Shown piece by piece: positions 20,227 through 28,558 of a stretch of DNA of 64,000 nt; within the stretch, counting starts at the first letter, position 1; every line of letters starts with the position of its first letter. Under the pieces are notes generated by a model that saw only the letters and a program-made list of their open reading frames with translations, made no database searches and was not told the DNA's origin. The position numbers and the translations under genes are program-made. The DNA comes from Catenulispora sp. GP43 (GTDB taxonomy: Bacteria; Actinomycetota; Actinomycetes; Streptomycetales; Catenulisporaceae), in assembly GCF_041260665.1 (NCBI RefSeq), contig NZ_JBGCCT010000012.1, forward strand, positions 230,048-294,047. Direction: 5' to 3'.

Positions 20227-20673
20227 ATGGACATGAAGCTGGAAGTCGTCATCGTGCCGGTCTCCGATGTGGACCGCGCGAAGGCCTTCTACATCGAGAA
20301 GCTGGGGTTCCGCCTCGACGCGGACTTCCCCATCGAGGACGGGTTCCGGATCGTGCAGGCCACGCCGCCGGGCTCGGAGTGCTCGATCATCTTCGGCGAC
20401 GGCCTCACGCCGGCCGCGCCGGGGACGTACCAGGGCCTGCACCTGATCGTCACCGACATCGAGGCGGCGCGCTCTGAGCTCGCCTCGCGGGGCGTCGAGG
20501 TCAGCGCGCCGTTCCGCGACGTCACCGGGGCCTTCCACCGCCCCGGCACGGCGAAGCAGGTCCCCGGGCTGCACCCCGAGCGGCTCAGCTACGGGAGCTT
20601 CGCCTCGTTCGAGGACCCGGACGGGAACCAGTGGTTCCTGCAGGAGATCACGCAGCGCGCCCCCGGCCGCTGA
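20227..20673 (+). CDS. VOC (glyoxalase/bleomycin-resistance fold) protein
   Basis: 148 residues. Two beta-alpha-beta-beta-beta modules are visible: MKLEVVIVPVSDVDRAKAFYIEKLGFRLD and LIVTDIEAARSELASRGVEVS...FEDPDGNQWFLQEI. The DPDGN..FLQE end is the typical metal-ligand-bearing strand. Members bind or transform small molecules, and no substrate is evident. AAGAGG precedes ATG 20227. Probably cotranscribed with the upstream secreted hydrolase and perhaps the flavoprotein 102 bp downstream. Confidence 0.88.
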   Translation: MDMKLEVVIVPVSDVDRAKAFYIEKLGFRLDADFPIEDGFRIVQATPPGSECSIIFGDGLTPAAPGTYQGLHLIVTDIEAARSELASRGVEVSAPFRDVTGAFHRPGTAKQVPGLHPERLSYGSFASFEDPDGNQWFLQEITQRAPGR

Positions 20674-20774
20674 GTCCTCTCCCCCGATACCGCCGAGGGG
20701 CGGCACCTCCCCGTCCACACCCCCGCCGCCCCTCGGCTCGCCTTTCCCCCTCAAGCCGTTCTGGAGTCAGGACC

Positions 20775-22271
20775 ATGCCAGGTACCCCCACCCGCACCTT
20801 CGACGTCATCGTGATCGGCGCCGGCCCGGTCGGCGAGAACGTCGCCGACCGGACGACCGCCGCCGGCCTGGACACCGTCGTCGTCGAGGCCGAGCTCGTC
20901 GGCGGCGAGTGTTCGTACTGGGCCTGCGATCCCAGCAAGGCGCTGCTGCGGCCGGTACTGGCGCACAGCGAGCTGCACGGCGTCCCGGGCCTCGAGAGCG
21001 CCGCGGATCAGCCTCTTGACGCCTCGGCGGTGCTGAAGCACCGCGACGCCTGGGCGAGCCAGTGGGACGACGCCGGCCAGGTGGAGTGGCTGGACAAGGC
21101 CGGGATCAGCCTGATCCGCGGCCACGGCCGGCTGGCCGGTCCGAAGGAGGTGACCGTCACGACGCCGGAGGGCGACCTGCTGCTGCTGACGGCACGGCAC
21201 GCGGTGGCGGTCTGCACGGGAACGTCGGCCGCACTGCCGCCGCTGCCCGACCTGGAAGCGCTGCGGCCATGGACCAGCCGCGAGGCGACCAGCGCGAAGG
21301 AGGTGCCGGCGCGGCTGGCGATCCTCGGTGCGGGGGTCGTCGCGGTCGAGATGGCGACGGCGTGGCAGGCGCTGGGTGCGCAGGTGACGCTGATCGCCCG
21401 GGAGCCGGGCCTGCTGCCGCGCGTGGAGCGGTTCGCGGCGGATCTGGTGACGGAGCGGCTGCGGGAGTCAGGGGTCGATATCCGTTTCGATTCGGGCATC
21501 GCTTCGGCCGTGCGACAGGGTTCTTCCGATTCCAACTCCAACTCCAACTCCACCTCCAATTCCAATTCCAGCCAAGTGCTCATCACCCTGATCGACGGCA
21601 GCGAGATCGTCGCCGACGAGCTGTTGCTGGCGACCGGCCGCGCGCCGCGGACCGGCAACCTCGGCCTGGAGACGGTGGGCCTTCAGCCCGGCGACTGGCT
21701 GACGACGGACGACATGTTCACCGTCGAGGAGGTCTCCGGCGAGTGGCTGTACGCGGTCGGGGACGTCAACCGGCGCGCACTGTTCACCCACCAGGGCAAA
21801 TACCAGGCGCGGATCGCCGGAGCGGTGATCGCCGCCCGCGCGCATCGGCGTCCGCTGGACATCCGGCGGTGGAGCCGGTTCGTGGGGACGGCCGACCACG
21901 TCGCGGTGCCGCAGGTGGTGTTCACCGATCCGGAGGTCGCCAGCGTGGGGCTGACGACGGCCGAGGCCGAGCGGACCGGCCAGGCGGTGGACGTCGTGGA
22001 CTACGAGATCGGTCAGGTCGCGGGCGCGGCGATGTACAAGGCCGGCTACCGGGGCCACGCGCGAATGCTGGTCGACCCCAAGCGGCACACGGTCCTCGGC
22101 GCGACGTTCGCCGGACCGGGGGTCGCGGAGCTACTGCACTCGGCGACGGTCGCGATCGCCGGGGAGGTGCCGGTGGAGCGGCTGTGGCACGCGGTGCCGG
22201 CGTTCCCGACCATCAGCGAGGTGTGGCTGCGGCTGCTGGAGACGTATCGGGACCAGTCCACGACGGTCTAG
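20775..22271 (+). CDS. FAD-dependent pyridine nucleotide-disulfide oxidoreductase
   Basis: 498 residues. FAD-binding GAGPVGENVADR, redox-active disulfide GGECSYWACDPSKALLRP (Cys-x4-Cys, dihydrolipoamide/mercuric-reductase type), NAD-binding GAGVVAVEMATAW, second FAD motif LYAVGDVNRRALFTHQGKYQARIA and the dimerisation domain (VVFTDPEVASVGLT..). The C-terminal His-x4-Glu pair of LpdA-like enzymes appears as HAVPAFPTISE. Substrate is uncertain; mercuric, CoA-disulfide and lipoamide reductases are relatives. A Ser/Asn repeat (SNSNSNSTSNSNSS) is inserted in the NAD domain. ATG 20775 follows GGAGTCAGGA. Confidence 0.88.
   Translation: MPGTPTRTFDVIVIGAGPVGENVADRTTAAGLDTVVVEAELVGGECSYWACDPSKALLRPVLAHSELHGVPGLESAADQPLDASAVLKHRDAWASQWDDAGQVEWLDKAGISLIRGHGRLAGPKEVTVTTPEGDLLLLTARHAVAVCTGTSAALPPLPDLEALRPWTSREATSAKEVPARLAILGAGVVAVEMATAWQALGAQVTLIAREPGLLPRVERFAADLVTERLRESGVDIRFDSGIASAVRQGSSDSNSNSNSTSNSNSSQVLITLIDGSEIVADELLLATGRAPRTGNLGLETVGLQPGDWLTTDDMFTVEEVSGEWLYAVGDVNRRALFTHQGKYQARIAGAVIAARAHRRPLDIRRWSRFVGTADHVAVPQVVFTDPEVASVGLTTAEAERTGQAVDVVDYEIGQVAGAAMYKAGYRGHARMLVDPKRHTVLGATFAGPGVAELLHSATVAIAGEVPVERLWHAVPAFPTISEVWLRLLETYRDQSTTV
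21524..21571 (+). repeat. TCCAAC-type microsatellite encoding a Ser-Asn linker
   Basis: About eight copies of the hexamer TCCAAC/TCCAAT occur inside the flavoprotein gene and encode alternating Ser and Asn. The tract keeps the reading frame and lies between beta strands of the NAD-binding domain. It is a slippage-prone insertion with much lower GC than its surroundings. Confidence 0.85.
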
Positions 22272-22325
22272 CTCCTCACACAGGACCTAGAGTCGAGGCA
22301 GGTCGAGTCCGGAGCCGGAGGCGCC

Positions 22326-23003
22326 ATGAGCAGCACGACACTGACCGCGAAGGGCCGGGCCACCCGCGCCCGCATCGTCGAGGGCGCCGCCGATCTGCTG
22401 CGGGAGTCGGGCGTGGAAGCCACCACGCTCGACGACGTGATGGCCCGCACCCGGACCAGCAAGAGCCAGCTCTTCCACTACTTCCCGGCTGGCAAGGAGG
22501 AACTGCTGCTGGCCGTGGCCCGGCACGAGGCCGACCGGGTGCTGGCGGACCAGGAGCCCTATCTCGGGTGCCTGGACACGTGGGAGGCCTGGGAGCGGTG
22601 GCGGGACGCGACCGTCCGGCGCTACGAGGAGATGGGCGACCAGTGCCCGCTCGGGGCGCTGTCCCTGCACTTGGGACGCAGCACGCCGGGAGCGCGGGCC
22701 GTGGTCGTGGCGCTGCTGCGGCAATGGCAGGCCTCGCTGGCCGCCGGCGTGCGCGCGTTGCAGGAGGCCGGGCGGCTGCCCGCGTCGGTCGACGCCGACG
22801 AGCGCGCCGCCGCGCTGCTGGCCGCGATCCAGGGCGGGGTGGGCATTCTGCTGGCCACCGGCCAGGCGTACCACCTGCGTATCGCGCTGCACCAGGCGGT
22901 GGCCGACCTACGGCGCCTCGGCACCCCTTTGGCCCCCGCCACGCCTGCAACTCCCGCAACTCCCGCAACTCCCGCAACTTTCGCGACCCCCGCGACCCGC
23001 TAA
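22326..23003 (+). CDS. TetR-family regulator with Pro-Ala-Thr repeat tail
   Basis: 225 residues. HTH at about residues 12-58 (RARIVEGAADLLRESGVEATTLDDVMARTRTSKSQLFHYFPAGKEELL), followed by a TetR_C domain with the Cys-containing CPLGALSLHLG segment of the AcrR/YjdC-like group. The last 20 residues are (PAT)n repeats not needed for a TetR fold. ATG 22326 follows GGAGGCGCC. It precedes an SDR gene it may control; the dyad at 23007-23022 between them is a possible operator. Confidence 0.88.
   Translation: MSSTTLTAKGRATRARIVEGAADLLRESGVEATTLDDVMARTRTSKSQLFHYFPAGKEELLLAVARHEADRVLADQEPYLGCLDTWEAWERWRDATVRRYEEMGDQCPLGALSLHLGRSTPGARAVVVALLRQWQASLAAGVRALQEAGRLPASVDADERAAALLAAIQGGVGILLATGQAYHLRIALHQAVADLRRLGTPLAPATPATPATPATPATFATPATR
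22947..22998 (+). repeat. 9-bp tandem repeat at the 3' end of a TetR gene
   Basis: Three perfect copies of GCAACTCCC (22947-22973), then a GCAACTTTC variant and GCGACCCCC-type variants, encode Pro-Ala-Thr repeats just before the stop codon. Confidence 0.8.
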
Positions 23004-23006
23004 GAC

Positions 23007-23027
23007 TGGACTTGATAGTCCATTTTT
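23007..23027 (+). terminator. Hairpin plus T-tract (terminator or operator)
   Basis: TGGACT-TGAT-AGTCCA followed by TTTTT, beginning three bases after the TetR stop codon. The shape fits a short intrinsic terminator. The perfect 6-bp dyad upstream of the SDR gene could equally be a TetR operator. Confidence 0.5.
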
Positions 23028-23078
23028 CCCCTCGCAAAGTGGTTCCCGCAGGTTGGAACGAGAACTCAGGAGTGCGAG

Positions 23079-23843
23079 ATGAGTGGACGTCTGCAGGGCA
23101 AGCGCGCGCTGGTGACCGGCTCGACAAGCAACATCGGCCGCGCCATCGCCGAGGCCTTCGCCGCCGAGGGGGCACACGTGATCGTCTCCGGCCGCGACAC
23201 GACACGCGGCGAGGAGGTCGTCACCGGCATCCGGGCCAAAGGCGGCCGCGCCGACTTCGTCCGCGCCGACCTCGACGGCAGCCCCCAAGCCTCCCGCGAA
23301 CTGGCCGAGGAAGCCGAGGCCCTCCTGGGCGACGGCATCGACATCCTGGTGAACAACGCCGGCATCTACCCGCCCGGCAACACCCTCACCACCGACGACG
23401 AAACCTTCGACCGCGTATACGCGGTGAACGTGAAAGCACCCTTCTTCCTGACACAGGAGATCGCCCCGCAGATGGCAGCCGCAGGCGGCGGCGCCATCAT
23501 CAACCTCGGCTCCTGGGTCGCCCGCCTCGCAGTCCCCGTCGGCGCCCTGTACGCCTCCACAAAGGGCGCGATGGAGACCCTGACCCGCGCCTGGGCCGCG
23601 GAATTCGGCCCGGAAGGCGTCCGGGTCAACGCAGTGTCCCCCGGCGTGATCCTGGAACCGACGCCCGGCGAGGCCCACCCCGGCGAGGTGATGATGAACG
23701 GCACCCCGGCCGGGCGCCTTGGGAAGCCGCAGTACATCGCGGACGCGGTGGTGTATCTGGCGAGCGATGAGGCTTCTTACTTGCACGGGACGGTGCTGGA
23801 CGTGGACGGCGGACGGACGGCGGCTGCGGTGATCGCGGCTTAG
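23079..23843 (+). CDS. Short-chain dehydrogenase/reductase (classical SDR)
   Basis: 254 residues. Cofactor motif TGSTSNIGRAIA (TGxxxxxG), NNAG at the expected place, catalytic Ser in NLGSWVARL, YASTK (Tyr-x3-Lys) and the C-terminal LASDEASYLHGTVLDVDGG. It is an NAD(P)-dependent oxidoreductase of unknown substrate. ATG 23079 follows CAGGAG by eight bases. Downstream of and probably regulated by the adjacent TetR protein. Confidence 0.92.
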   Translation: MSGRLQGKRALVTGSTSNIGRAIAEAFAAEGAHVIVSGRDTTRGEEVVTGIRAKGGRADFVRADLDGSPQASRELAEEAEALLGDGIDILVNNAGIYPPGNTLTTDDETFDRVYAVNVKAPFFLTQEIAPQMAAAGGGAIINLGSWVARLAVPVGALYASTKGAMETLTRAWAAEFGPEGVRVNAVSPGVILEPTPGEAHPGEVMMNGTPAGRLGKPQYIADAVVYLASDEASYLHGTVLDVDGGRTAAAVIAA

Positions 23844-23863
23844 GGCTTCAGGCCCTTGATTTC

Positions 23864-23908
23864 CCCGGCTGCCTGAGTCCCGGCTGCCTTAGTCCCGGCT
23901 GCTTGTCA
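23864..23908. repeat. 15-bp tandem repeat between SDR and TetR genes
   Basis: Three copies of CCCGGCTGCCTKAGT (23864-23878, 23879-23893, 23894-23908, the last diverged) fill the convergent intergenic space and run into the stop codon of the TetR gene at 23906. Confidence 0.8.
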
Positions 23909-24619
23909 GTCCAGCGCTTCCTGAACCCGCTGCACTACCCGCCACATAGGCGTCCCACGCCGTGCGACGACCACCATGACGTCCTCTTCCGGCTCCGCCG
24001 CACGCGGCGCGGAGGGGACGTCGTCGGCGTAGGTGGCGCGGACCCATTCCAGGGCGTGCTCGACGAGTTCGGCGGGGTCGCCGCGGCCGTCGGAGCGGAG
24101 CCAGCCGCGCAGGGCGTGGTTGTGGGCGGCGACCACGGCCGCGGACACGACGTCGGCCCGCAGGTCGCCGTCGGCGCGGCCGGCGTAGCGGGCCCGCAGG
24201 AACGCGGCCAGGGCGCGCTCGTAACGGCGGACGACTGCCAGCTCGTGCGTGCGCAAAGCCGGGACCTGGCGGGTCAGCCGGTAGCGGGCCAGGGAGAACT
24301 CGGGGTCTGCCGCGTACATGGCCAGGACCATGCGGGCGGCGTCGCAGACCCGGGAGACGGGGTCCTGGGCGAAGCCGGACTCGTCGGCGAGGAAGGCGGA
24401 CATGCGGGCGAGGGTGCCCTCGTGGTCGGGGAAGACCACCGACTCCTTCGAGGGGAAGTAACGGAAGAACGAGCGGCGGCCGACTCCCGCGCGGGCCACA
24501 ATGTCGTCGATGGTGGTGGCGTCGAAGCCGTGCTCGGCGAACAGGGCCACCGCCGCCGAGACCAGCGCGTCGCGCATCGCCGGGCGGGGCTCGGCGGGGA
24601 CAGGCTGGTCGGCGGACAT
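23906..24619 (-). CDS. TetR-family regulator
   Basis: 237 residues. HTH at about 17-62 (ALVSAAVALFAEHGFDATTIDDIVARAGVGRRSFFRYFPSKESVVF), a form typical of actinomycete TetR proteins, followed by a C-terminal domain with a Glu-rich tail. ATG 24619 is chosen; a longer version from 24655 is possible. It is isolated between an SDR and an amidohydrolase gene; its target is unknown. Confidence 0.85.
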   Translation of the reverse strand: MSADQPVPAEPRPAMRDALVSAAVALFAEHGFDATTIDDIVARAGVGRRSFFRYFPSKESVVFPDHEGTLARMSAFLADESGFAQDPVSRVCDAARMVLAMYAADPEFSLARYRLTRQVPALRTHELAVVRRYERALAAFLRARYAGRADGDLRADVVSAAVVAAHNHALRGWLRSDGRGDPAELVEHALEWVRATYADDVPSAPRAAEPEEDVMVVVARRGTPMWRVVQRVQEALD

Positions 24620-24712
24620 GGGTGGACGGTAACACCGCTCGCGAGGGGTCCCCATATCGATGCGGTCCGCGTCACACGGGAGGTTGCCCTTGTGGCCACC
24701 GGTCGCCGCGCC

Positions 24713-24784
24713 TGCCGGCCTCAGCCGCCCTGCCGGTCTCAGCCGCCCTGCGAGCCTCAACCACCCTGTCGACATCAACCACCC
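24713..24784. repeat. 18-bp tandem repeat at the end of the amidohydrolase gene
   Basis: Four successive 18-bp units, TGCCGGCCTCAGCCGCCC and three variants (24713-24784), overlap the stop codon of the amidohydrolase gene at 24775. The two copies furthest from the gene are nearly identical and the others diverge towards it. Confidence 0.85.
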
Positions 24785-25722
24785 ATCCACTCGAACGCGT
24801 TCCGGTCGACGATCGCCTTCGCCTGGTCCTCCGGCAGCCCCGCCGCGAGGATGTACTCGATGTGGTCCCGCAGCGACGATCCCTGCTCGAAGGGGTAGTC
24901 GGTGCCCAGCAGCAGCCGCTCGTGGCCGGCCACCTCCGCCGTCAGGCGCAGGGCCGCCGGGAGCGGATTCGCGGTGTCGTAGGCGATGCCGCGCATCAGC
25001 TGCCCGGCGCTCGGCGCGTCCTTCGGCAGGAACCAGTCCCGGTGCCGGTCCAGGCGCTGGATGAGGAACGGCAGGTAGCCGCCCAGGTGCGGGGCGATGA
25101 TCCGGATATCGGGATACTTCACGGTGATGCCGGCCTGGAACAGCTGCAGGACCGCGGTCGAGACCTCCGCGGCGTGGCCGATGACCCAGTCGAGCTTGGA
25201 CGCCTGCATCAGCGGCGAGCCGGCGGACTCCCCGACTGGATGCACCAGCAGCACACCCTTGCGCCGGTTCAGCGCGGCGAACAGCGGGGCGAAGTCCGGG
25301 TCGCTCAGGGGGCGGCCGAGGATCGAGGTGCCGACTGCGGCCCCGGGCATGCCGTCCTGCTCCATGGCCCGGTTGAGCTCGTCGACGGAGGCCAGGATGT
25401 GCGGAAGCGGCAGCGTGGCCAGGGCCCGGAAGCGCTCCGGGTGCGCCGCGACGGTCTGGGCCAGCGCCAGGTTCGCGCACCGGGCCGCCTCCACGGCCGC
25501 CGTCGGGTCGTCGGTGTAGGGCCCCTGCGGGCAGGTCGAGAGCAGTTGCAGGTCCACGCCGACCGCGTCCATCGCCGCCAACCGCGACCGCAGCTCATGC
25601 TCGCTGTCACCGCCGCCGAGCGCCCGCACCCCCCGCGTCCCGTCCCCGCCGTCCCGCCGCAGCTCGTCCAGCAGATCCAGGTAGGCGGCGGGGAACAGGT
25701 GCGCATGGACGTCGGCTCTCAT
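24775..25722 (-). CDS. Amidohydrolase-2 (ACMSD-like) metal-dependent hydrolase/decarboxylase
   Basis: 315 residues. A TIM-barrel amidohydrolase_2 pattern is seen: N-terminal metal ligands HAH (MRADVHAHLFP), LLVHPVGE, IIAPHLGGYLPFLIQRL and LLLGTDYPFEQG with the metal-binding Asp. Family members include alpha-amino-beta-carboxymuconate-semialdehyde decarboxylase and related decarboxylases. ATG 25722 begins at the first strand; the frame is open to 26523 but overlaps the divergent YidB-like gene. An 18-bp repeat tract begins at its stop codon. Confidence 0.85.
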   Translation of the reverse strand: MRADVHAHLFPAAYLDLLDELRRDGGDGTRGVRALGGGDSEHELRSRLAAMDAVGVDLQLLSTCPQGPYTDDPTAAVEAARCANLALAQTVAAHPERFRALATLPLPHILASVDELNRAMEQDGMPGAAVGTSILGRPLSDPDFAPLFAALNRRKGVLLVHPVGESAGSPLMQASKLDWVIGHAAEVSTAVLQLFQAGITVKYPDIRIIAPHLGGYLPFLIQRLDRHRDWFLPKDAPSAGQLMRGIAYDTANPLPAALRLTAEVAGHERLLLGTDYPFEQGSSLRDHIEYILAAGLPEDQAKAIVDRNAFEWMGG

Positions 25723-25927
25723 GCCGCCCAATCTGTCCCCGGGCCCGCCCCACGGCGTCCCGGAACCCCGGCCCCACCCGCCGTCCGGACGAAGCCCCCG
25801 CAGCCCGTTGCCCCGAACGGCTGCCTCCGCCAGCCCACACCCGCCCCCCGTGCCGAAGGCTCTTACGTGGCCCGCGTACACGGCCCGGCGCCACCAGGCC
25901 CGGGCCCACCTCGAAAGGCGGAATGCC

Positions 25928-26371
25928 ATGACTGACACCCCGGACCTGGGCAAACTCTGGAAACAGCTGACCGACAACATCGGCGGCGGCATGAGCGGAG
26001 CCCTGGAGAAGCTGAAGAACAGCAGCATCGGCGAGCAGGTCCAGTCCTGGATCGGCAAGGGCGAGAACAAGCCCGTCAACGCCGACCAGATGACCCAGGC
26101 CATCGGCCAGGAACGCATGGAGAAGATCGCCCAGCAGGCCGGCACCACCCCCGAGAAGGCAGCCCAGACCATGGCCGACAAGCTCCCCGGCATGGTCGAC
26201 AAGATGACCCCCGACGGCCAACTCCCCGACCCCCAGTCCATGAAGGCCAACGCGGCCAGCGCCACCCAAGGCACCCCCGCCGCAGCAGCCATGGACAAGG
26301 CCATGGGCACCGCCACCTCCGGCGCCCAACCCCAGCCCGCCCGCACCAACCCCAACCCGCCCCCGATGTAA
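25928..26371 (+). CDS. YidB/DUF937-like small protein
   Basis: 147 residues. The core (GSSIGEQVQSWIGKGENKPVNADQMTQAIGQERMEKIAQQAGTTPEKAAQTMADKLPGMVDKMTPDGQLPD type, residues about 32-100) matches the DUF937/YidB pattern of helical repeats. The Pro/Ala-rich tail is variable. Function is unknown. GAAAGGCGG precedes ATG 25928. It is the last chromosomal gene before the tRNA-Ala integration site. Confidence 0.8.
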   Translation: MTDTPDLGKLWKQLTDNIGGGMSGALEKLKNSSIGEQVQSWIGKGENKPVNADQMTQAIGQERMEKIAQQAGTTPEKAAQTMADKLPGMVDKMTPDGQLPDPQSMKANAASATQGTPAAAAMDKAMGTATSGAQPQPARTNPNPPPM

Positions 26372-26511
26372 CCACCGGGACCCACGGGACCCCCAAGCGG
26401 CGCCCCAGCGCCACCACCCCCACGGCCGGACCCCGCACCCCGGGGCCCGGCCGCGCCACGCCGAAAACCCGCAGGTAGCGAATCGATTTCCCTTCCAGCC
26501 GCAGCTCTGGC

Positions 26512-26517
26512 TAATAT
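26512..26517 (+). promoter_or_regulatory. -10 element of tRNA-Ala promoter
   Basis: TAATAT stands out in GC-rich sequence 60 bp upstream of the tRNA, with a weak TTCCCT 18 bp further up. Confidence 0.45.
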
Positions 26518-26577
26518 AGGCAACGCCCGCCGGGGAGATCAGCAAGATCGATCGAAGGTCTCACCGGGGGACCAGAT

Positions 26578-26650
26578 GGGGCTTTAGCTCAGTTGGTAGA
26601 GCATTTGTCTGGCAGACAAAAGGTCAGGGGTTCAAGTCCCCTAAGCTCCA
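26578..26650 (+). tRNA. tRNA-Ala (anticodon GGC)
   Basis: A full cloverleaf can be folded: acceptor GGGGCTT/AAGCTCC with one G-T pair, D arm AGCTCAGTTGGTAGAGC, anticodon stem TTTGT/ACAAA with loop CTGGCAG (anticodon GGC), and T arm GGGG-TTCAAGT-CCCC. 73 nt, no encoded CCA. Its 3' part serves as the attachment site of the downstream integrative element. Confidence 0.96.
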
Positions 26651-26651
26651 C
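26609..26651 (+). repeat. attL: 3' end of tRNA-Ala (43-bp direct repeat, copy A)
   Basis: The 43 bp from CTGGCAGACAAAAGGTCAGG to AAGCTCCAC are repeated exactly at 42174-42216, about 15.6 kb away. The integrase gene begins 64 bp downstream on the opposite strand, the usual arrangement for a tRNA-targeting element. Confidence 0.92.
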
Positions 26652-26665
26652 GGAAGTACCAGCGG

Positions 26666-26696
26666 AAACGCCCCCGAGAATCTCTCGGGGGCGTTT
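26666..26696 (+). terminator. Terminator after tRNA/attL
   Basis: Perfect 14-bp stem AAACGCCCCCGAGA with its complement, 3-base loop (26680-26682), ending GTTT. It would end tRNA transcription and the convergent integrase transcript. Confidence 0.9.
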
Positions 26697-26714
26697 CTGG
26701 TCTCAGTTCTGGTC

Positions 26715-28430
26715 TCATTCGCCGTCCGCTGGACCGGCATTCCCCTCTGTCGTTCCGCCGAAGTAGAACGCGTCTTGGCGACCCGCGATCTCCCGCCGCA
26801 TCGTGTCCGTGACGTGTCCGTACCGCAGCAGCATCGCCGGGTCAGACCACCCCATGATGTCCATGGTCGTTCGAGGTGCGACCTCCAGCAGCGCCAGCAC
26901 GGTCGCGGCGGTATGCCGCGCGTCGTGCAGCCGCTTCATGTCTACCCCGGCCTCAGCGAGGATGGCGTACCACTCGGTGCGGTCCGCCTTCGGGTCGATC
27001 GGCCGTCCATCCTCCTGGCAGAACATCCAGTCACCTTCCTGCCACGCCGAACCGGCGTGCTCACGCTCCCGCTTCTGGGCTGCCTCGTGCTCCATCAGCA
27101 TGTCCCAGAGCCGATCGGGGAAGGCGTGCGTGCGCCGGCCAGCCTTCGACTTCACCGCGACCTCGACCAGCCCGCCGCCATGGCGCTGCGGGCACCGGCG
27201 GGCGTGGTCCATGCAGCCGGGTGCGCACGGCGGCGGGCAGGGCCGGGTGTGCTTCTTGCACGGTTCCGGACACGGCTCGACCTTGTGCCGCGCTCCTGGA
27301 CACTCCGCAGGGTCAGGGCATCCGTGCTGCCAGGTCTGCCGCTGAAGCTGCTTGCGGACCCTGATCGAGCGCTTCTTGTGGTCCACCCGCTCCCACTTGA
27401 AGCCCAAGCACTCCCCCTGGCGGTCGCCGAAGACCAGGGCCATGACGTACCGGAGTCCGTTCCGCCGCCGTAGCGCTGCGGCGATGACGCGCTGAGCTTC
27501 CTCGGGCTCCAGCGGCTCGACCTCGTCATCGTCGTCGCCAGCGGGCCCCACCTTGGCCAACGAAACGGGATTGGACGTGACCACCTTGCGCCGAACCGCC
27601 TCGTTGAACGCCGCCCGCGCGGTCCGGTGCACGGCCGCCACGGTATAGCCGCTCAACCCAGACGCCTCGATCTTCGTGTACAGCTTCTCGAAGTGGTCCG
27701 GTTCCATCCGGTCCATCCGGTGCTCGCCGAGGCCAGGCTTCAAGTGCTTGCGGATGGCGCTGCGGTGTCCGGACAGCGTGTTGAACCGCGCGGTGCGCGC
27801 CTCGATGTTCTCAACCCAGTGGTCGAGCCAGTCCCCGAACTTCGGCACGCGGCTCGGCTTCCGCTTCAAACCGGAGTCGCGCTCCTGCTCCAGCTTCCGA
27901 AGCTTCTTCATCACCTCCGCCTCGTCGGCTCCGCGCACGTGGCGCCGGTCCGGCTTCCCGTCGTCGCGGGTGCCCATGGTCACCCGCCCGTGCCACTTCC
28001 CGTCCTTGTCCTGGTAGATGCTGCCCGCGCCGTTCGGGGCTCGGGTGCCCTCAGGCCGAATGCGCCGGGGCTTCGCCTTTGGCTTCGGCTGCCTCGCCTT
28101 GGTCGTGGGGCCATCGTCCGCCGCCGGCGCCTTGCTCTTCTTCTCGACGGCTGGCTTGGTCGGCGGTAGCTGCGGCGGGAGAAATGCAACCGGCTGGGGC
28201 TTGGGGCGTGAGGTGCGCGGCGCGTCAGGATCTTCCGCCACCTTCCGGGCAACGTAAGCGTCGATCTCGTCAGCCGGAACGCGACGGGCCCGCCCGATCG
28301 GCACACTGCCGATCTCGCCGTCGCGGATCAGTCCGAACATCGTGGTTCGGCCGATGCCGAGCAACTCGGCCGCCTGCTCGACCGTGTGCATCACTCGGGG
28401 CTGGTTGGGTTCCGACGTTGGTTCGGTCAC
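26715..28430 (-). CDS. Tyrosine recombinase integrase with N-terminal excisionase-type HTH
   Basis: 571 residues. Residues about 12-65 form a MerR/excisionase-like HTH (HTVEQAAELLGIGRTTMFGLIRDGEI..VPADEIDAYVARK). After a basic linker comes the arm-binding AP2-like segment (GSIYQDKDGKWHGRVTMG), the core-binding SAM-like domain and the catalytic domain. Catalytic residues visible are Arg in GDRQGECLGFKW, RLHDARHTAAT (H-x-x-R) and the Tyr in MLLRYGHVTDTM. A Cys/His-rich insert (about ten Cys, HGCPDPAECPG...CPQRHGGG) lies inside the catalytic domain, as in other actinomycete integrases. It catalyses integration and excision at the tRNA-Ala site. Confidence 0.92.
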   Translation of the reverse strand: MTEPTSEPNQPRVMHTVEQAAELLGIGRTTMFGLIRDGEIGSVPIGRARRVPADEIDAYVARKVAEDPDAPRTSRPKPQPVAFLPPQLPPTKPAVEKKSKAPAADDGPTTKARQPKPKAKPRRIRPEGTRAPNGAGSIYQDKDGKWHGRVTMGTRDDGKPDRRHVRGADEAEVMKKLRKLEQERDSGLKRKPSRVPKFGDWLDHWVENIEARTARFNTLSGHRSAIRKHLKPGLGEHRMDRMEPDHFEKLYTKIEASGLSGYTVAAVHRTARAAFNEAVRRKVVTSNPVSLAKVGPAGDDDDEVEPLEPEEAQRVIAAALRRRNGLRYVMALVFGDRQGECLGFKWERVDHKKRSIRVRKQLQRQTWQHGCPDPAECPGARHKVEPCPEPCKKHTRPCPPPCAPGCMDHARRCPQRHGGGLVEVAVKSKAGRRTHAFPDRLWDMLMEHEAAQKREREHAGSAWQEGDWMFCQEDGRPIDPKADRTEWYAILAEAGVDMKRLHDARHTAATVLALLEVAPRTTMDIMGWSDPAMLLRYGHVTDTMRREIAGRQDAFYFGGTTEGNAGPADGE

Positions 28431-28558
28431 GGTTCTACTCCTAGTCGTTGCTGAGGTGGAGAGGGAGCCCCCACCTGGGTGGTTTCAGGGTGTTCCGACG
28501 CGCGGCCCTCACTGGATCGGTAGGGCTCCGCGCTGTCCTGCGGGTTCGTAGAGGTCGG

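Noticed and set aside
23007..23022. Riboswitch upstream of the SDR gene
   Set aside because: Only a single 6-bp hairpin; terminator or operator is sufficient.
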